From Sphingobacteriales bacterium 50-39 (GTDB lineage Bacteria; Bacteroidota; Bacteroidia; Chitinophagales; Chitinophagaceae), in assembly GCA_001898505.1 (NCBI GenBank), contig MKTZ01000012.1, positions 241,570 through 305,569 of the forward strand: a stretch of DNA of 64,000 bases, given 5' to 3'. Positions 8,643-18,700 of this stretch are shown one piece after another (the stretch's first letter is position 1; the number at the start of each line of letters is the position of its first letter). Below the pieces are notes generated by a model that had not been told where the DNA came from, ran no database searches, and saw only the letters and a list, made by a program, of their open reading frames with translations. Position numbers and translations under genes: made by a program.

Positions 8643-9689
8643 ATGATGAGAACATATCTCCTTAAGACTGCCGGACTGGCAGCGCTGACCCTGCTGTTGC
8701 ATGCGTCTGGTTTTGCTCAGGACCAGATTGACGATGATAAGGACACCGCCAAGCTTGGGGACCAGGACGAGATCGTCATCAAACATAAGAACGACAAGGA
8801 TGCCAAGATAGTTATAGAGATCAAGGGGAACCAGGTCTTTATCAATGGCAAGCCTGCCAATGATTACAGCGACGATAATGTATCGGTGCATAAGAAAAAA
8901 GAATTGGTGCTGAATGGTCAGAGCTTTAGCTGGTCGGGTGATGGGGACTTCCCCATGGCCATCGCTCCTTCTCCTTTCCGTAAACATGGTGGTGCGATGA
9001 GCATCGATGGTAATGTATGGCCCGGGAATTCCAACAGGGCATTTCTGGGTGTGACGACGGAGTCTACCGAAAAGAATGGCCAAAAGGGAGCGGAGATACA
9101 TGAGATATCCAAGGGCAGCGCGGCGTTCAAGGCAAATCTTAAAATAGGAGATATCATCACCCGCGTGGATGAAATAAAGGTCGAGGGGCCTCAGTCGCTG
9201 GCGGACGCTATTCACAAATACAAGCCCGAGGATAAGGTATCCGTTACTTTCCTGCGGGATGGCAAAGAGCAGAAGATGACGATACCACTGGGTAAGGCGC
9301 CTGCCGCCAGCGTGGGTTCTTTATATAAGATGCCGAACTTCAACTTTGACAATGGAGCGGGGGGGTATGCTCCGGGGGCTCCCCGCGCCTATGGCTTCTC
9401 CTATGGCGCCAAACCCCGTCTGGGTATCAAAGCCCAGGATACGGAAGAGGGCAAGGGTGTAAAGGTACTTGAGGTTGGCGACGAGAGCGCCGCTGAAAAG
9501 GCCGGTATCGAGGAAGGTGATATCATCACCAAATTTGACGGCAAGGATGTCAACAGTGCTACCGAGCTGGCGGAATTGGCACGTGCCAGTAAGGACAAGC
9601 CCTCTATCAAGGTCAGCATCATTCGTGATGGGAAGACAAAGGAGATCGATATACGGATCCCGAAGAAGCTGAAAACGGCGGATCTGTAA
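8643..9689 (+). CDS. exported protein with two PDZ domains
   Basis: The start at 8643 gives a signal peptide ending near HASGFAQ. An acidic, Lys/Asp-rich stretch follows, then a PDZ domain (FLGVTTE through EDKVSVTFLRDGKEQKMTIPLG), a Gly/Pro-rich linker and a second PDZ domain (LGIKAQD through KPSIKVSIIRDGKTKEIDI). No protease domain is present, so this is not a full HtrA-type enzyme; it probably binds C-terminal tails of envelope proteins. In frame, an upstream TTG at 8595 only adds a charged, unlikely leader. It converges on the SDR gene with 9 bp between the stops. Confidence 0.85.
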   Translation: MMRTYLLKTAGLAALTLLLHASGFAQDQIDDDKDTAKLGDQDEIVIKHKNDKDAKIVIEIKGNQVFINGKPANDYSDDNVSVHKKKELVLNGQSFSWSGDGDFPMAIAPSPFRKHGGAMSIDGNVWPGNSNRAFLGVTTESTEKNGQKGAEIHEISKGSAAFKANLKIGDIITRVDEIKVEGPQSLADAIHKYKPEDKVSVTFLRDGKEQKMTIPLGKAPAASVGSLYKMPNFNFDNGAGGYAPGAPRAYGFSYGAKPRLGIKAQDTEEGKGVKVLEVGDESAAEKAGIEEGDIITKFDGKDVNSATELAELARASKDKPSIKVSIIRDGKTKEIDIRIPKKLKTADL

Positions 9690-9698
9690 AATGATATT

Positions 9699-10448
9699 TT
9701 ATTGCGACAAGTATCCTCCATCGATGGCATAATAACTGCCGCTGACAAAGCTGGCCTTGTCGGAACTAAGCCACAATGCAAGTTCTGCCACTTCTTCGGC
9801 TTTGCCAAGACGACCGATGGGATGTAAAGAGACCAGCCACTGTTTTTGCTCGGGTGTCATACTATTCAACAGGGGCGTGTCGATAAATGCCGGTCCGATG
9901 GCATTCACACGGATGCCCTTATTGCTGTATTCCAGCGCTGCATTACGGGTAAGACCTACCACCCCATGTTTGGCGGCAACATAAGCACAGGATTGGGCAA
10001 AACCTACCTGGCCAAGTATGGAAGCCATATTGACGATGGCTCCTCCTTTACTTTTTAACATCGCAGGTATCTGGTATCGCATGCCATAAAAAACACCACT
10101 GAGGTTGATGTTGATCACTTTCTGCCAGCCATCGATGGGATATTCCCCTACCGGAGCGGAAGGGCCTCCTATGCCTGCATTGTTGCAGGCAATATGCAAG
10201 CCTCCATATTGTTGAAGCGTATCTCTCACCAGCTTTTCATTGTCCTCCGCCAGGCTGGAATCCGCCCGTACAAAGGAGGCATTTCCTTTGGCTGCTTTGA
10301 TGGCTTCCATGGTTGTTTTTGCGGCCTGTTCATTGATATCCGACACTACTACTTTTGCGCCGTTGGCTGCATACAATTCCGCAATGGCCTTGCCTATACC
10401 GGAGCCTGCGCCGGTGACAATAGCGACTTTATCTTTGAGTATAGACAT
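9699..10448 (-). CDS. SDR-family oxidoreductase
   Basis: A 249-residue classical short-chain dehydrogenase. The NAD(P)-binding TGAGSGIG lies at residues 12-19, NNAG near 90, the catalytic serine in the MASILGQ strand, and the YxxxK pair in YVAAK, followed by the GPAFIDTPL loop. An Asp in VVVSDI at the end of the second strand suggests NAD rather than NADP. The substrate is not predictable from sequence; the glucose 1-dehydrogenase-like label often given to this group is only a subfamily name. It is a single gene, convergent with the PDZ gene and divergent from gatB. Confidence 0.9.
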   Translation of the reverse strand: MSILKDKVAIVTGAGSGIGKAIAELYAANGAKVVVSDINEQAAKTTMEAIKAAKGNASFVRADSSLAEDNEKLVRDTLQQYGGLHIACNNAGIGGPSAPVGEYPIDGWQKVININLSGVFYGMRYQIPAMLKSKGGAIVNMASILGQVGFAQSCAYVAAKHGVVGLTRNAALEYSNKGIRVNAIGPAFIDTPLLNSMTPEQKQWLVSLHPIGRLGKAEEVAELALWLSSDKASFVSGSYYAIDGGYLSQ

Positions 10449-10603
10449 AGATAGAAATTTTTCAATTTAAAAGATCAGCGGCAGGAGTGACCGCATAAGG
10501 GGCGGAGAAATGCTCAGTTACACTAAGTTATGAAATTCCGGATTTCTTATGAATTGTTAAATGGGAGGGGAAATACCCCCTGAATATGGTAAATTTGCCG
10601 GAA

Positions 10604-12055
10604 ATGGCGACGAATTACGATGCATATGAGGTAGTTATAGGTCTGGAGGTACATGCCCAGCTTTTGACCCGTACCAAATTATTCTGTGGTGACAGCGCTG
10701 CTTTTGGAGGCGAGCCGAATACCCATGTCAGTCCCGTGACCCTGGGATTGCCTGGCGCTCTGCCCAAGCTGAACAGGACGGCGGTGGAGTTTGCCATTAA
10801 AATGGGTCTGGCCTGTCATTGTGAGATCGAACGAAATAATTATTTCGCCCGGAAGAACTATTTCTATCCCGACCTTCCTAAAGGATACCAGATATCACAG
10901 CATACTACCCCTGTCTGCAAGGGTGGGTTTGTCCATATTCGTACTGCCAGCGGTGAAAAAGATATACAACTGAACCGTATCCACCTTGAAGAGGATGCCG
11001 GCAAGAGCATACATGATGTCGATGCAGAAAATACCTGTGTGGATTACAACAGGGCCGGTGTGCCGCTGATAGAGATCGTTACGGAGCCGGACCTTCGCAG
11101 CGGCGACGAGGCATATGCCTATCTGACCGAACTGCGCAAGATCGTACGCTACCTGGGTATTTGTGATGGCAATATGGAGGAAGGCAGCATGCGTTGTGAC
11201 GCCAATGTATCCATTCGTCCGAAGGGGGCTACGGTATTGGGGACAAAAGTGGAAGTAAAGAACCTGAACTCTATCCGCAACGTAAAAAAGGCCATCGAGT
11301 TCGAAGCCCGGCGAATGATGGACCTGGCGGAACAGGGTATCCCTGTGCAGCAGCAGACACGCAGTTTTGATGCCGGCAATGGCACCACCTTCCCGTTGCG
11401 CAGCAAGGAGGAAGCCAATGATTATCGATACTTTGCGGACCCCGATCTACCACCCTTTCAGGTAAGCGATGCCGATCTGGAAGAGGTGAGCAGTTCTCTG
11501 CCGGTGCTGCCCGAAGAGCTGGTGATCAAATATACCCGCGAGCTCCAATTACCCGAATATGATGCCCGGGTGATTTGCGACGACAAGGACACCGTAGATT
11601 ATTTTGAAGAGCTGATCAAAGAAACTCCTCACTATAAGGCGGCCGCCAACTGGCTCCAGGGGCCTGTATGGTCCGCGAGAAATGAGCAAGGGCTTGCATT
11701 AAAGGACTTTCCTGTCAAACCTTCCAGCCTGGCCCGTCTGATACAGCTGGTGGAAGAAGGGCGTCTCAGCTTCTCCATCGCCAGCTCCAGGATCTTTCCT
11801 GTCCTGTTAAAAGATGCTTCGGCCGAACCCCTGGACATTGCTGTCTCCCTTAACCTCTTACAAAGCTCGGATACCAGCGAGATCGCTGCCTGGGTAGAAC
11901 AGGCGCTGGCCAAGATGCCCGACAAGGTCACGGAATATCGCAAAGGGAAAAAGGGGCTTATCGGGCTTTTTGTAGGAGAAGTAAAAAAACTCTCCAAAGG
12001 CAAGGCGGACCCACGGCTGACCAATCAATTATTGCTGGAAAAATTGGAAAATTGA
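10604..12055 (+). CDS. gatB: Asp-tRNA(Asn)/Glu-tRNA(Gln) amidotransferase subunit B
   Basis: Subunit of the GatCAB complex that amidates mischarged Glu-tRNA(Gln) or Asp-tRNA(Asn) in the cytoplasm. Diagnostic motifs are YEVVIGLEVHAQLLT at the start, LGLPGALPKLN, the kinase-core YFYPDLPKGYQISQ, LEEDAGKS, DYNRAGVPLIEIVTEPD and MRCDANVSI, with a C-terminal YqeY-like tail ending at KLEN. The ATG at 10604 (MATNYDAYEVVIG) is preferred to one at 10586, which adds six residues not expected in the family. It is followed 13 bp later by the TlpA-like gene. Confidence 0.97.
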   Translation: MATNYDAYEVVIGLEVHAQLLTRTKLFCGDSAAFGGEPNTHVSPVTLGLPGALPKLNRTAVEFAIKMGLACHCEIERNNYFARKNYFYPDLPKGYQISQHTTPVCKGGFVHIRTASGEKDIQLNRIHLEEDAGKSIHDVDAENTCVDYNRAGVPLIEIVTEPDLRSGDEAYAYLTELRKIVRYLGICDGNMEEGSMRCDANVSIRPKGATVLGTKVEVKNLNSIRNVKKAIEFEARRMMDLAEQGIPVQQQTRSFDAGNGTTFPLRSKEEANDYRYFADPDLPPFQVSDADLEEVSSSLPVLPEELVIKYTRELQLPEYDARVICDDKDTVDYFEELIKETPHYKAAANWLQGPVWSARNEQGLALKDFPVKPSSLARLIQLVEEGRLSFSIASSRIFPVLLKDASAEPLDIAVSLNLLQSSDTSEIAAWVEQALAKMPDKVTEYRKGKKGLIGLFVGEVKKLSKGKADPRLTNQLLLEKLEN

Positions 12056-12068
12056 TATTACCATTCAT

Positions 12069-13256
12069 ATGATAAAGAAGCGTGTTTTTTTTAATAGAAG
12101 TGTCATAGGCCTGATGACCGTCACCCTTGCGCTGACTGCCTGTCTGGAAAAAAAGAAAGGCGGCTTTACCGTCGAGGGCTCCTTTAAGAATGCGGACAAG
12201 CTCTCGGCAACGGCGGGACCTGTAAATAAGGTCTATCTGCTGGGAATACCCAAGGATCAATCGCAGCAACCCATTATGCTGGATTCGGTGAAGCTCACCG
12301 GTAATAATGGACATTTCACGCTGACAGGCATGTCCCATGACCAGGAGATATACGAGGTGGTCTTTGGCAATGATCTTCTTGCTGTGCCTGTAGTGAATGA
12401 TGTGCCGGAAATGAAAATAAATGTAGACCTTGGAAAGAAAGATGATTTCTACGACGTCACCGGCTCTGAAGCCAGCAATCAGCTAAAGGATCTTGTAACT
12501 ATTTTTGGCAGAAAGGACTACGAGGTGGGAAGAACTATGACCACGCTGGACAGCCTGAAAGGTATACACGCTTCCGACAGCGCCATGCTGGCCGCTACCG
12601 ACAAAAAGAACAAGGCGATCCAGGACCTCAATACCTATCTCAAGCAGTTCCTCAATACGAATAACAATGCTCCTGTCTGTGCCCTGGCGCTTGGCTGGGC
12701 TTCCCGCAGTCTGACCCAAACGGAATTTGAAGCTACTCTTGACAATCTGGTAAAGAAATTTCCCGCCAGCCCTATCATCCAGGGGATAAAAAAGGATTAC
12801 GACAAACAGCTGGCGAAACTGGAAACAGAAAATTCGAGCTGGGTGGGACGGCAGGCGCCTGAGCTGTCTTTACCGGATGTGAATGGTCATAACATATCCC
12901 TGTCCTCTTTTAAAGGGAAATATCTGCTGGTGGATTTCTGGGCCAGCTGGTGTGGACCCTGCCGGGCTGAAAACCCCAATGTGGTAGCGGCGTACAAAGA
13001 GTACAAGGATAAGAACTTTACTATTCTGGGAGTTTCGCTGGATAAAGAAAAAGGCGCCTGGCAGGATGCCATAAAGGAAGACCATCTTACCTGGACGCAT
13101 GTCAGCGATCTTAAATACTGGCAGAGCCAGGCGGTGGAAACGTTTCACTTTTCGGGCATTCCCTTTAATGTGCTGATCGACCCACAGGGAAAGATCATTG
13201 GACAGGGGTTGAGAGGGGATGAACTGGAGAATAAGCTGAAGGAAGTCCTAAAATAA
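12069..13256 (+). CDS. TlpA/ResA-like thiol-disulfide lipoprotein with DUF4369 domain
   Basis: A 395-residue exported protein. The signal sequence ends in a lipobox (LALTAC, Cys at about residue 25), so it is probably anchored in the periplasm. An N-terminal beta-rich DUF4369-type domain and a helical middle precede a C-terminal thioredoxin domain with WCGPC at about residues 294-298 and the cis-proline in GIPFNVLID. It probably reduces or rearranges disulfides in envelope proteins. Its place right behind gatB suggests co-transcription. A terminator hairpin follows directly. Confidence 0.9.
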   Translation: MIKKRVFFNRSVIGLMTVTLALTACLEKKKGGFTVEGSFKNADKLSATAGPVNKVYLLGIPKDQSQQPIMLDSVKLTGNNGHFTLTGMSHDQEIYEVVFGNDLLAVPVVNDVPEMKINVDLGKKDDFYDVTGSEASNQLKDLVTIFGRKDYEVGRTMTTLDSLKGIHASDSAMLAATDKKNKAIQDLNTYLKQFLNTNNNAPVCALALGWASRSLTQTEFEATLDNLVKKFPASPIIQGIKKDYDKQLAKLETENSSWVGRQAPELSLPDVNGHNISLSSFKGKYLLVDFWASWCGPCRAENPNVVAAYKEYKDKNFTILGVSLDKEKGAWQDAIKEDHLTWTHVSDLKYWQSQAVETFHFSGIPFNVLIDPQGKIIGQGLRGDELENKLKEVLK

Positions 13257-13260
13257 AAAA

Positions 13261-13289
13261 GGGGCCAGTTCAATCTGGCCCCTTTTTTT
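13261..13289. terminator. bidirectional intrinsic terminator
   Basis: An 8-bp stem GGGGCCAG / CTGGCCCC with a TTCAAT loop is followed by seven T on the plus strand and preceded by A-rich sequence, so it can stop transcription from both convergent genes. Confidence 0.85.
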
Positions 13290-13291
13290 AT

Positions 13292-14191
13292 CTATCGTAT
13301 CAACCGGGTGGTCACCGCGGTATAGGTGCCTGAGCCTGTGGAAGCATCGGCTACTTTAAAGGTAATAGAAAACGTTTCCGAACAGGAAGAGAATTTGCCT
13401 GAGCCCGAGATGGTCGAAGGACCGTTGCCATAAGAGTTCAGGACATAGGTTTGTTTGGGAATTGTTACGGTAAAGCTGGAAGGATTGGTCCAATCCAGTG
13501 TTGCCGATAATCCCATGGCTGCGGGGTCAGCGGGCAGGAAGCCGGCCACAGTGCTGCTGGTGTCACCAAAGCCATAATCCGAAGTTGCGCCCAGGTTATG
13601 GATCTTGATCGAAGCGGTTGTTGGGCCGGTAGACGTCCAGTCGCTGATGGTGACGGTATATGGATTCTGCGGGCTGCCACCGCTGCCGGCGATAAAATCG
13701 CCGCTGTTTGTATAATCTCCTATCAAGTCTGTGGATACCACATCGCAATATTTCTGCAATGTCAGGGTGTATTTATCCGACCCACTGTATGCAGGTACGT
13801 CCCCTCCGGAAATAGTGAAGATCAGGGTGTCGATCTTTCCCGGTGCATAGGCGGAGTAAATGCCCTTTACCGTGATAGAATCCATGACTTTGCCGGCAGG
13901 AATAGTAATAGAAGAGGCTCCGATGGTATATTGCGTACCTGCTACGGCGCCTGAAGGTGAAGTTACGGTGAAATTAATGACCCTATCCTTATTGGCAGTG
14001 GTCGTGATGCCGATGGGTATTTTGAATTCTGTGCCGGGATCGCTGGTGATAAAATAAGCGCCTTTGTTGCTGGTGGGTCTGGAGGCGAATTCCGACAATG
14101 CAGGTGTGTCGAACTTTTGCTTGACGCAGCTATTGAAAGCTGTCGCCAGGATCAGCAGACATATGATTATTCTATTGGAATGCATGGTCAA
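13292..14191 (-). CDS. surface lipoprotein of the SusC/SusD locus, DUF1735/DUF4843-like
   Basis: A 299-residue lipoprotein with a signal peptide and lipobox (ATAFNSC). The N-terminal half looks like an immunoglobulin-like beta domain of the kind found in BT_3987/SusE-type proteins (FKIPIGITTTANKDRVINFTVTSPSG, then SITIPAGK). The C-terminal half is a second beta-rich region with alternating Ser/Thr/Gly. It lies 13 bp downstream of the SusD-like gene in the same operon and is probably an outer-surface accessory that binds the same ligand. The domain label is from pattern memory and is tentative. Start could be 14191 or 14185. Confidence 0.75.
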   Translation of the reverse strand: MTMHSNRIIICLLILATAFNSCVKQKFDTPALSEFASRPTSNKGAYFITSDPGTEFKIPIGITTTANKDRVINFTVTSPSGAVAGTQYTIGASSITIPAGKVMDSITVKGIYSAYAPGKIDTLIFTISGGDVPAYSGSDKYTLTLQKYCDVVSTDLIGDYTNSGDFIAGSGGSPQNPYTVTISDWTSTGPTTASIKIHNLGATSDYGFGDTSSTVAGFLPADPAAMGLSATLDWTNPSSFTVTIPKQTYVLNSYGNGPSTISGSGKFSSCSETFSITFKVADASTGSGTYTAVTTRLIR

Positions 14192-14204
14192 ATTGGTTTA
14201 CTAT

Positions 14205-15689
14205 TTACAATGGGTTTTGATCGGCTGTGGTCAGGCTCTTGTTGGCGTCCATTTCAGACTGGGGTATCTGCCATCTCCAGCGATTGTCGGTAGCCTGGAT
14301 GTTCAACATGCTCCACTGGATGCCGGTGCGTATGAGCGGCAGCTGGTACCTTTTCATATCGAAAAAGGGTGTGCCATTTTCAGCATAGAGCTCTTTCCTG
14401 CGTTCGACCAGGATCATGTCTATCAGGGTCTGCTTGTCGCTAGTGGTTGTTTTTGTCGCATTGGGATCGCGCTGGCTCTGCAGTGAGAAAAGCATATCGA
14501 TAGCCGGCTGTTGTTGTCCTTGTTGTGCGAGGGCTTCTGCCTGTATAAGATACATTTCAGCGGAACGCATCATGACATAGTCACCCGACTGTGTGGCATT
14601 GTCGCGGAACTTCACCGTCACAAATTTCTTCCAGGGAGAAGAACTGCTTTGATTGGGTGCAGCGTCGAACAGATTGCGAATATCCGTGGCACTGAACAGG
14701 TTTACAAAGGTAGAGTTGACATAGATGTCATTGTACCTGCCTGCAGCACCCGTGATATCCGTGGGTTCGATGTACCCGAAAAAGCCGGCGTAAGAATAGG
14801 ATTGAGAGGCATTGAACTGCAGGCCCCACATCCATTCCCCATTGGATACGGAATTGAAGCCGTCCTTATAACCAGTGGCATTCATCAGGGGGAATCCCTG
14901 AGCGGCGGCTGCGGCATTGCTTTGTGCCTTGGCCCAGAGGGAATTGTCGGCGGGAGCCATTTCAAGGTATACTTCGGCAAGGATACCCTGGGCTACATTC
15001 TTATTGATCCGATATTTATCGACCCTGTCGGTTGTCAGCTTGCTCACGGCATCTTCCAGGTCTTTTACGATCTGGGCATAGACGGCGCTGACGTGTGCGC
15101 GGGGGTTGCCGGACGTACTGCTGCCGGAGGCCTGCGTATAAATAGGAACACCCGGCGCTGTCGTATCCTTGGAATAGGTGAACTGATAGATACGCACCAG
15201 GTTGAAATAAGCCCAGGCGCGTAACGCTTCGGCCTCGCCGATGAATGCGTCCTTGACGCTCTGTGCTTCTGGAATGCCGGGAACGCCCTGAATAACGGCG
15301 TTGGCGTTGTTGATAACCTTGTAGTTCAGCGCCCATATCTGCAGGTTCCTGGCAGCGGTAGCGATCCGGCCATAGGCGTTGTCCGTCCAGTTGTTCTCAT
15401 ACAACCACCAGTTGGCGGGATCGGAAATGAGATCGTCGCCCCGCATGTCGAAATTGAATTCGGAGGTCTTCCAGCCGTACATATTCTGCCGGCCAGTGGA
15501 TGGGATATAGTCGCGGATATTTTCGTAGATACCCGTCAGCGCATTGTCTACGCCTATTTTGGAATTGAAGATAATGCTGGAGGAAAGGCTGCCATCGGTG
15601 GGCTTTACCCCATCAATAAAGTTCTTCGAACACGAAGCCAGCGTAAGCATGCCCACACCGGCCATCAATATATATTTTGTCAATCGCAT
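14205..15689 (-). CDS. SusD/RagB family nutrient-binding lipoprotein
   Basis: A 494-residue outer-membrane lipoprotein (lipobox LTLASC, Cys at about residue 20) with the SusD fold. Typical features are the N-terminal FIDGVKPTDG, NALTGIYENIRDY, the helical repeats (AEALRAWAYFNLVRIYQF, KNVAQGILAEVYLEMA) and the C-terminal RSAEMYLIQAEALAQQG and VERRKELYAENGTPFFDMKRY. It forms the lid of the partner SusC channel encoded just upstream, capturing a glycan or peptide. No glycoside hydrolase or peptidase is adjacent, so the ligand cannot be named. Confidence 0.95.
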   Translation of the reverse strand: MRLTKYILMAGVGMLTLASCSKNFIDGVKPTDGSLSSSIIFNSKIGVDNALTGIYENIRDYIPSTGRQNMYGWKTSEFNFDMRGDDLISDPANWWLYENNWTDNAYGRIATAARNLQIWALNYKVINNANAVIQGVPGIPEAQSVKDAFIGEAEALRAWAYFNLVRIYQFTYSKDTTAPGVPIYTQASGSSTSGNPRAHVSAVYAQIVKDLEDAVSKLTTDRVDKYRINKNVAQGILAEVYLEMAPADNSLWAKAQSNAAAAAQGFPLMNATGYKDGFNSVSNGEWMWGLQFNASQSYSYAGFFGYIEPTDITGAAGRYNDIYVNSTFVNLFSATDIRNLFDAAPNQSSSSPWKKFVTVKFRDNATQSGDYVMMRSAEMYLIQAEALAQQGQQQPAIDMLFSLQSQRDPNATKTTTSDKQTLIDMILVERRKELYAENGTPFFDMKRYQLPLIRTGIQWSMLNIQATDNRWRWQIPQSEMDANKSLTTADQNPL

Positions 15690-15713
15690 AATAGTAGTAT
15701 TAATGGATAGAGA

Positions 15714-18700
15714 TTAAAAGTTGACGCTCAGTCCGGCAGAGAATGTCTTGTACACTACCGATCCGTTGTTCGTTACACCCACGAGACCGCCTTCTTCAGG
15801 GTCGAGTCCTTTGTACTTATAGAAGGTAAAGGGGTTCTGCAGGTCGACATATACGCGGGCGCTGTTGATCTTTGCAGTACCGAATATGGATTTCGGGAAG
15901 GTATATCCCAACGTAATATTACGGATACGCATGTAGGTATCGTCGAACAGGAACCGGGTGGAGGCGGAGTTGGCCTGGTCATCCGTGGTAGTCGTCAGAC
16001 GGGGAGTCTTGCCGTCGCCGGGATTGCTGGGGCTCTGCCACCTGTTGAGCACATCTACGCTCCAATTGGAGCCGGGTGTATTCCCAACTGCGGAGTACAT
16101 CAGACTGGCATAGTTGGCGTCATAGATCTTACCGCGGAAATTGATATAGAGCAGTACGGTGAGGTCGAACCCTTTGTATTTTGCCGTATTGGTTACACCG
16201 GCTATCCAGTCCGGGAGAGAGGTCCCTTTGTAGTAGCGTGTGGCGGCGCTCCATTGTTTGGTCACTACTCGGGTGGTCTTGCCTGTGGTAGCATCTGTCT
16301 GATCCATCCACCACATGGGGGCGCCATCCGTCAGATCGACACCGGCATATTCCCGGATGTAGAAGTTATTCAGCGGCTGGCCTACGATGAGGTTGCTGTA
16401 GTTGGCGCCTGTGATAGACTTTTGGGGCAGCTGGGTGATCTTATTGGTGATCTTGGAGAAGTTCACCGACGTAGACCATTCGAAGTCCCTTGTCTTGACG
16501 TTGACGCTGGTCAGGTCGATCTCGATGCCCTTGTTTGTCACCGTACCGATATTGTCATTCACGCCATCCAGACCGGAGGACGGAGGCAGCGGACGGTTGA
16601 AGAGGAGCTTGTCAGATTTGCGGGAGAACCAGGTGAAGGAGCCAGACAACCTGTTCTTAAGAATTGCAAAGTCAACACCCAGATCGAGGGTCTTTTGATG
16701 CTCCCAGGTCAGCCTGCCATTCGCGGGATTGGCGATGAGCGAACCTGCATAACCGGCGATGTTAGCACCGGCGGAATAGGTAGCCAGATACGGGAAGTAA
16801 ACGACATTACCGTTGTTATCCAAAAAAGCCTGGTTACCCGTAGTTCCATAGCTGGCGCGCAGTTTCAGGTCGTTGATCAACGTTATGCCAGACATGAAAT
16901 CTTCTTTGTTGATGCTCCAGGCGCCGCCGATGGACCAGTTGTCACCCCAACGGGCAGAGTCAGAAAACCTGCTGGAACCATCCCGGCGGAGTGAAGCAGA
17001 CAGGTGATATTTTTCACCCAGGTCATAGTTCACACGGCCAAAATAGCTGACCATGCGGTTGTCATAAGAATAAGAGTTAGCGGTATATGGGGTGCTGCCA
17101 TAAGCCAGCTCGGTGGTGCCGGGGAAAGTAAAGCCCCTGCTTTCGGCGTCTACTACACCCTGGTGGAAACGGAATGCTTCCATACCCGCCACTACATTGA
17201 TATGATGTATATCTGCGAAGGTATTATCGTAGGTGAACATATTGGTGAAGGTCTGCGTAACACTGTTGGTGCGCGTCTTTTCGCTGCGTCCGCCGTAGGC
17301 GGCGCCGTCCCCTACAAATGGGTTATAGTAGCTGTTGTATTGGTTCTGGAACAGATCGACCGCATACTGTGTTCTGAACTTCAGTCCTGATATGATCTGT
17401 GCTTCGCCATATGCATTGGCGGAAGTAACATACCTGTCGTAGGTAGTGGGGTTCTGAGCCGTCGTTCCTGCCGGATTGCCGGGAGTCAGGATGGGGCGGT
17501 GCAGAGGTCCGTTGTTACCATAATCGAACTGTTTCTTGCCGGCTGCATCCAGTATAAGAGCGCCTGTACCTGGATCACGCACGAATTCCGGATAGATGCC
17601 CGATACTGTCCGAACCCAACCGGTGACGTTGGAATAGGCAGCGCCACCCTGGATGGGATAATTTTGTGTAGAATAGGAGCCGCTGGCATTAATGCCTACA
17701 TTCAGCCAGTCGTTGACCTTGGTGTCGACCTTGAATCTGGCGGAGTAGCGTTTAAAATCCGATTGGATGGGAAGACCCTGGTCGTCCAGGTAGCCGCCAG
17801 AGATAAAATAGCGGGTCTTGTCGGAGCCGCCGGAGACGGAACCATTGATATCCGTCCTTTGCCCGGTACGTATAAGATCTTTACCCCAGTCTTCGCTCCA
17901 AAGGTTCTTGGCGCCGGAGACCAACTTGCCGTCCGGGCCGATGGGCTGCGCCACGCCGAAGGGGTTGTAAACGAGGACACCCGCCACGGATTGGCTGGCA
18001 TAGTCTTCGGAGGAGGCAGCACCGATGGAGGCTGCCAGGCCGGGGGTGATATTTGCCTGATTTCTCAGGGCTTCCCAGGTCAGACCATAGAGCTGTGCGT
18101 TGTTGACATACTTGTAGTCGTTTACCGCCCGTTTGGAATAACCCCTTACTCCGGAGATGGATACCTTGGGTGTTCCTTTTCCGCTCTTGGTGGTTATTTG
18201 CAGGATACCGTTTGCGGCCCTGGACCCATACAGGGCGGTAGAGGATGCGTCTTTCAGTACCGTGATGCTCTCGATGTCATTGGGATTGATGTTGCTGAGG
18301 CTGCCTCCGAAGGGAGCGCCGTCCAGGACGATAAAGGGGTCTGCGCCTGCATTGACAGACCCGATGCCCCTAATACGGATATCGGGGTTTTCGCCGGGCT
18401 GACCGGTGCTGTTTACAACCAGCACGCCGCTGGCATTACCCTGTAGTACGTTGGTGATGGAGCTGACCTGGAGGTCTTTGAACTGATCGTTATTCACCAC
18501 GGATGCTGTCCCGGTGAAAGCCTTTTTCTTAGTGGTACCGTAAGCAGTAACGACCACTTCATCCAGGCTACCGGCGCCGGCCTTCAGGGTGACGGTCATG
18601 TTTTCGGTGATATCTATCTCCTGGGTGACAAAATTGACGGAAGAGATCACCAGCCTTTTAGCGCTGGCTGGTAGGCTGATGGAGAAAGTCCCGTCTGTAG

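Noticed and set aside
10586..10600. TAAATTTG at 10590-10597 as the gatB promoter
   Set aside because: No TTG box is at a suitable distance (nearest is 33 bases upstream) and it would place the transcript start at the ATG.
17499..18446. A long open frame (315 codons) on the plus strand opposite the SusC gene
   Set aside because: It is antisense to a clear TonB-linked protein and its product has no domain or signal; it comes from codon bias of the real gene.
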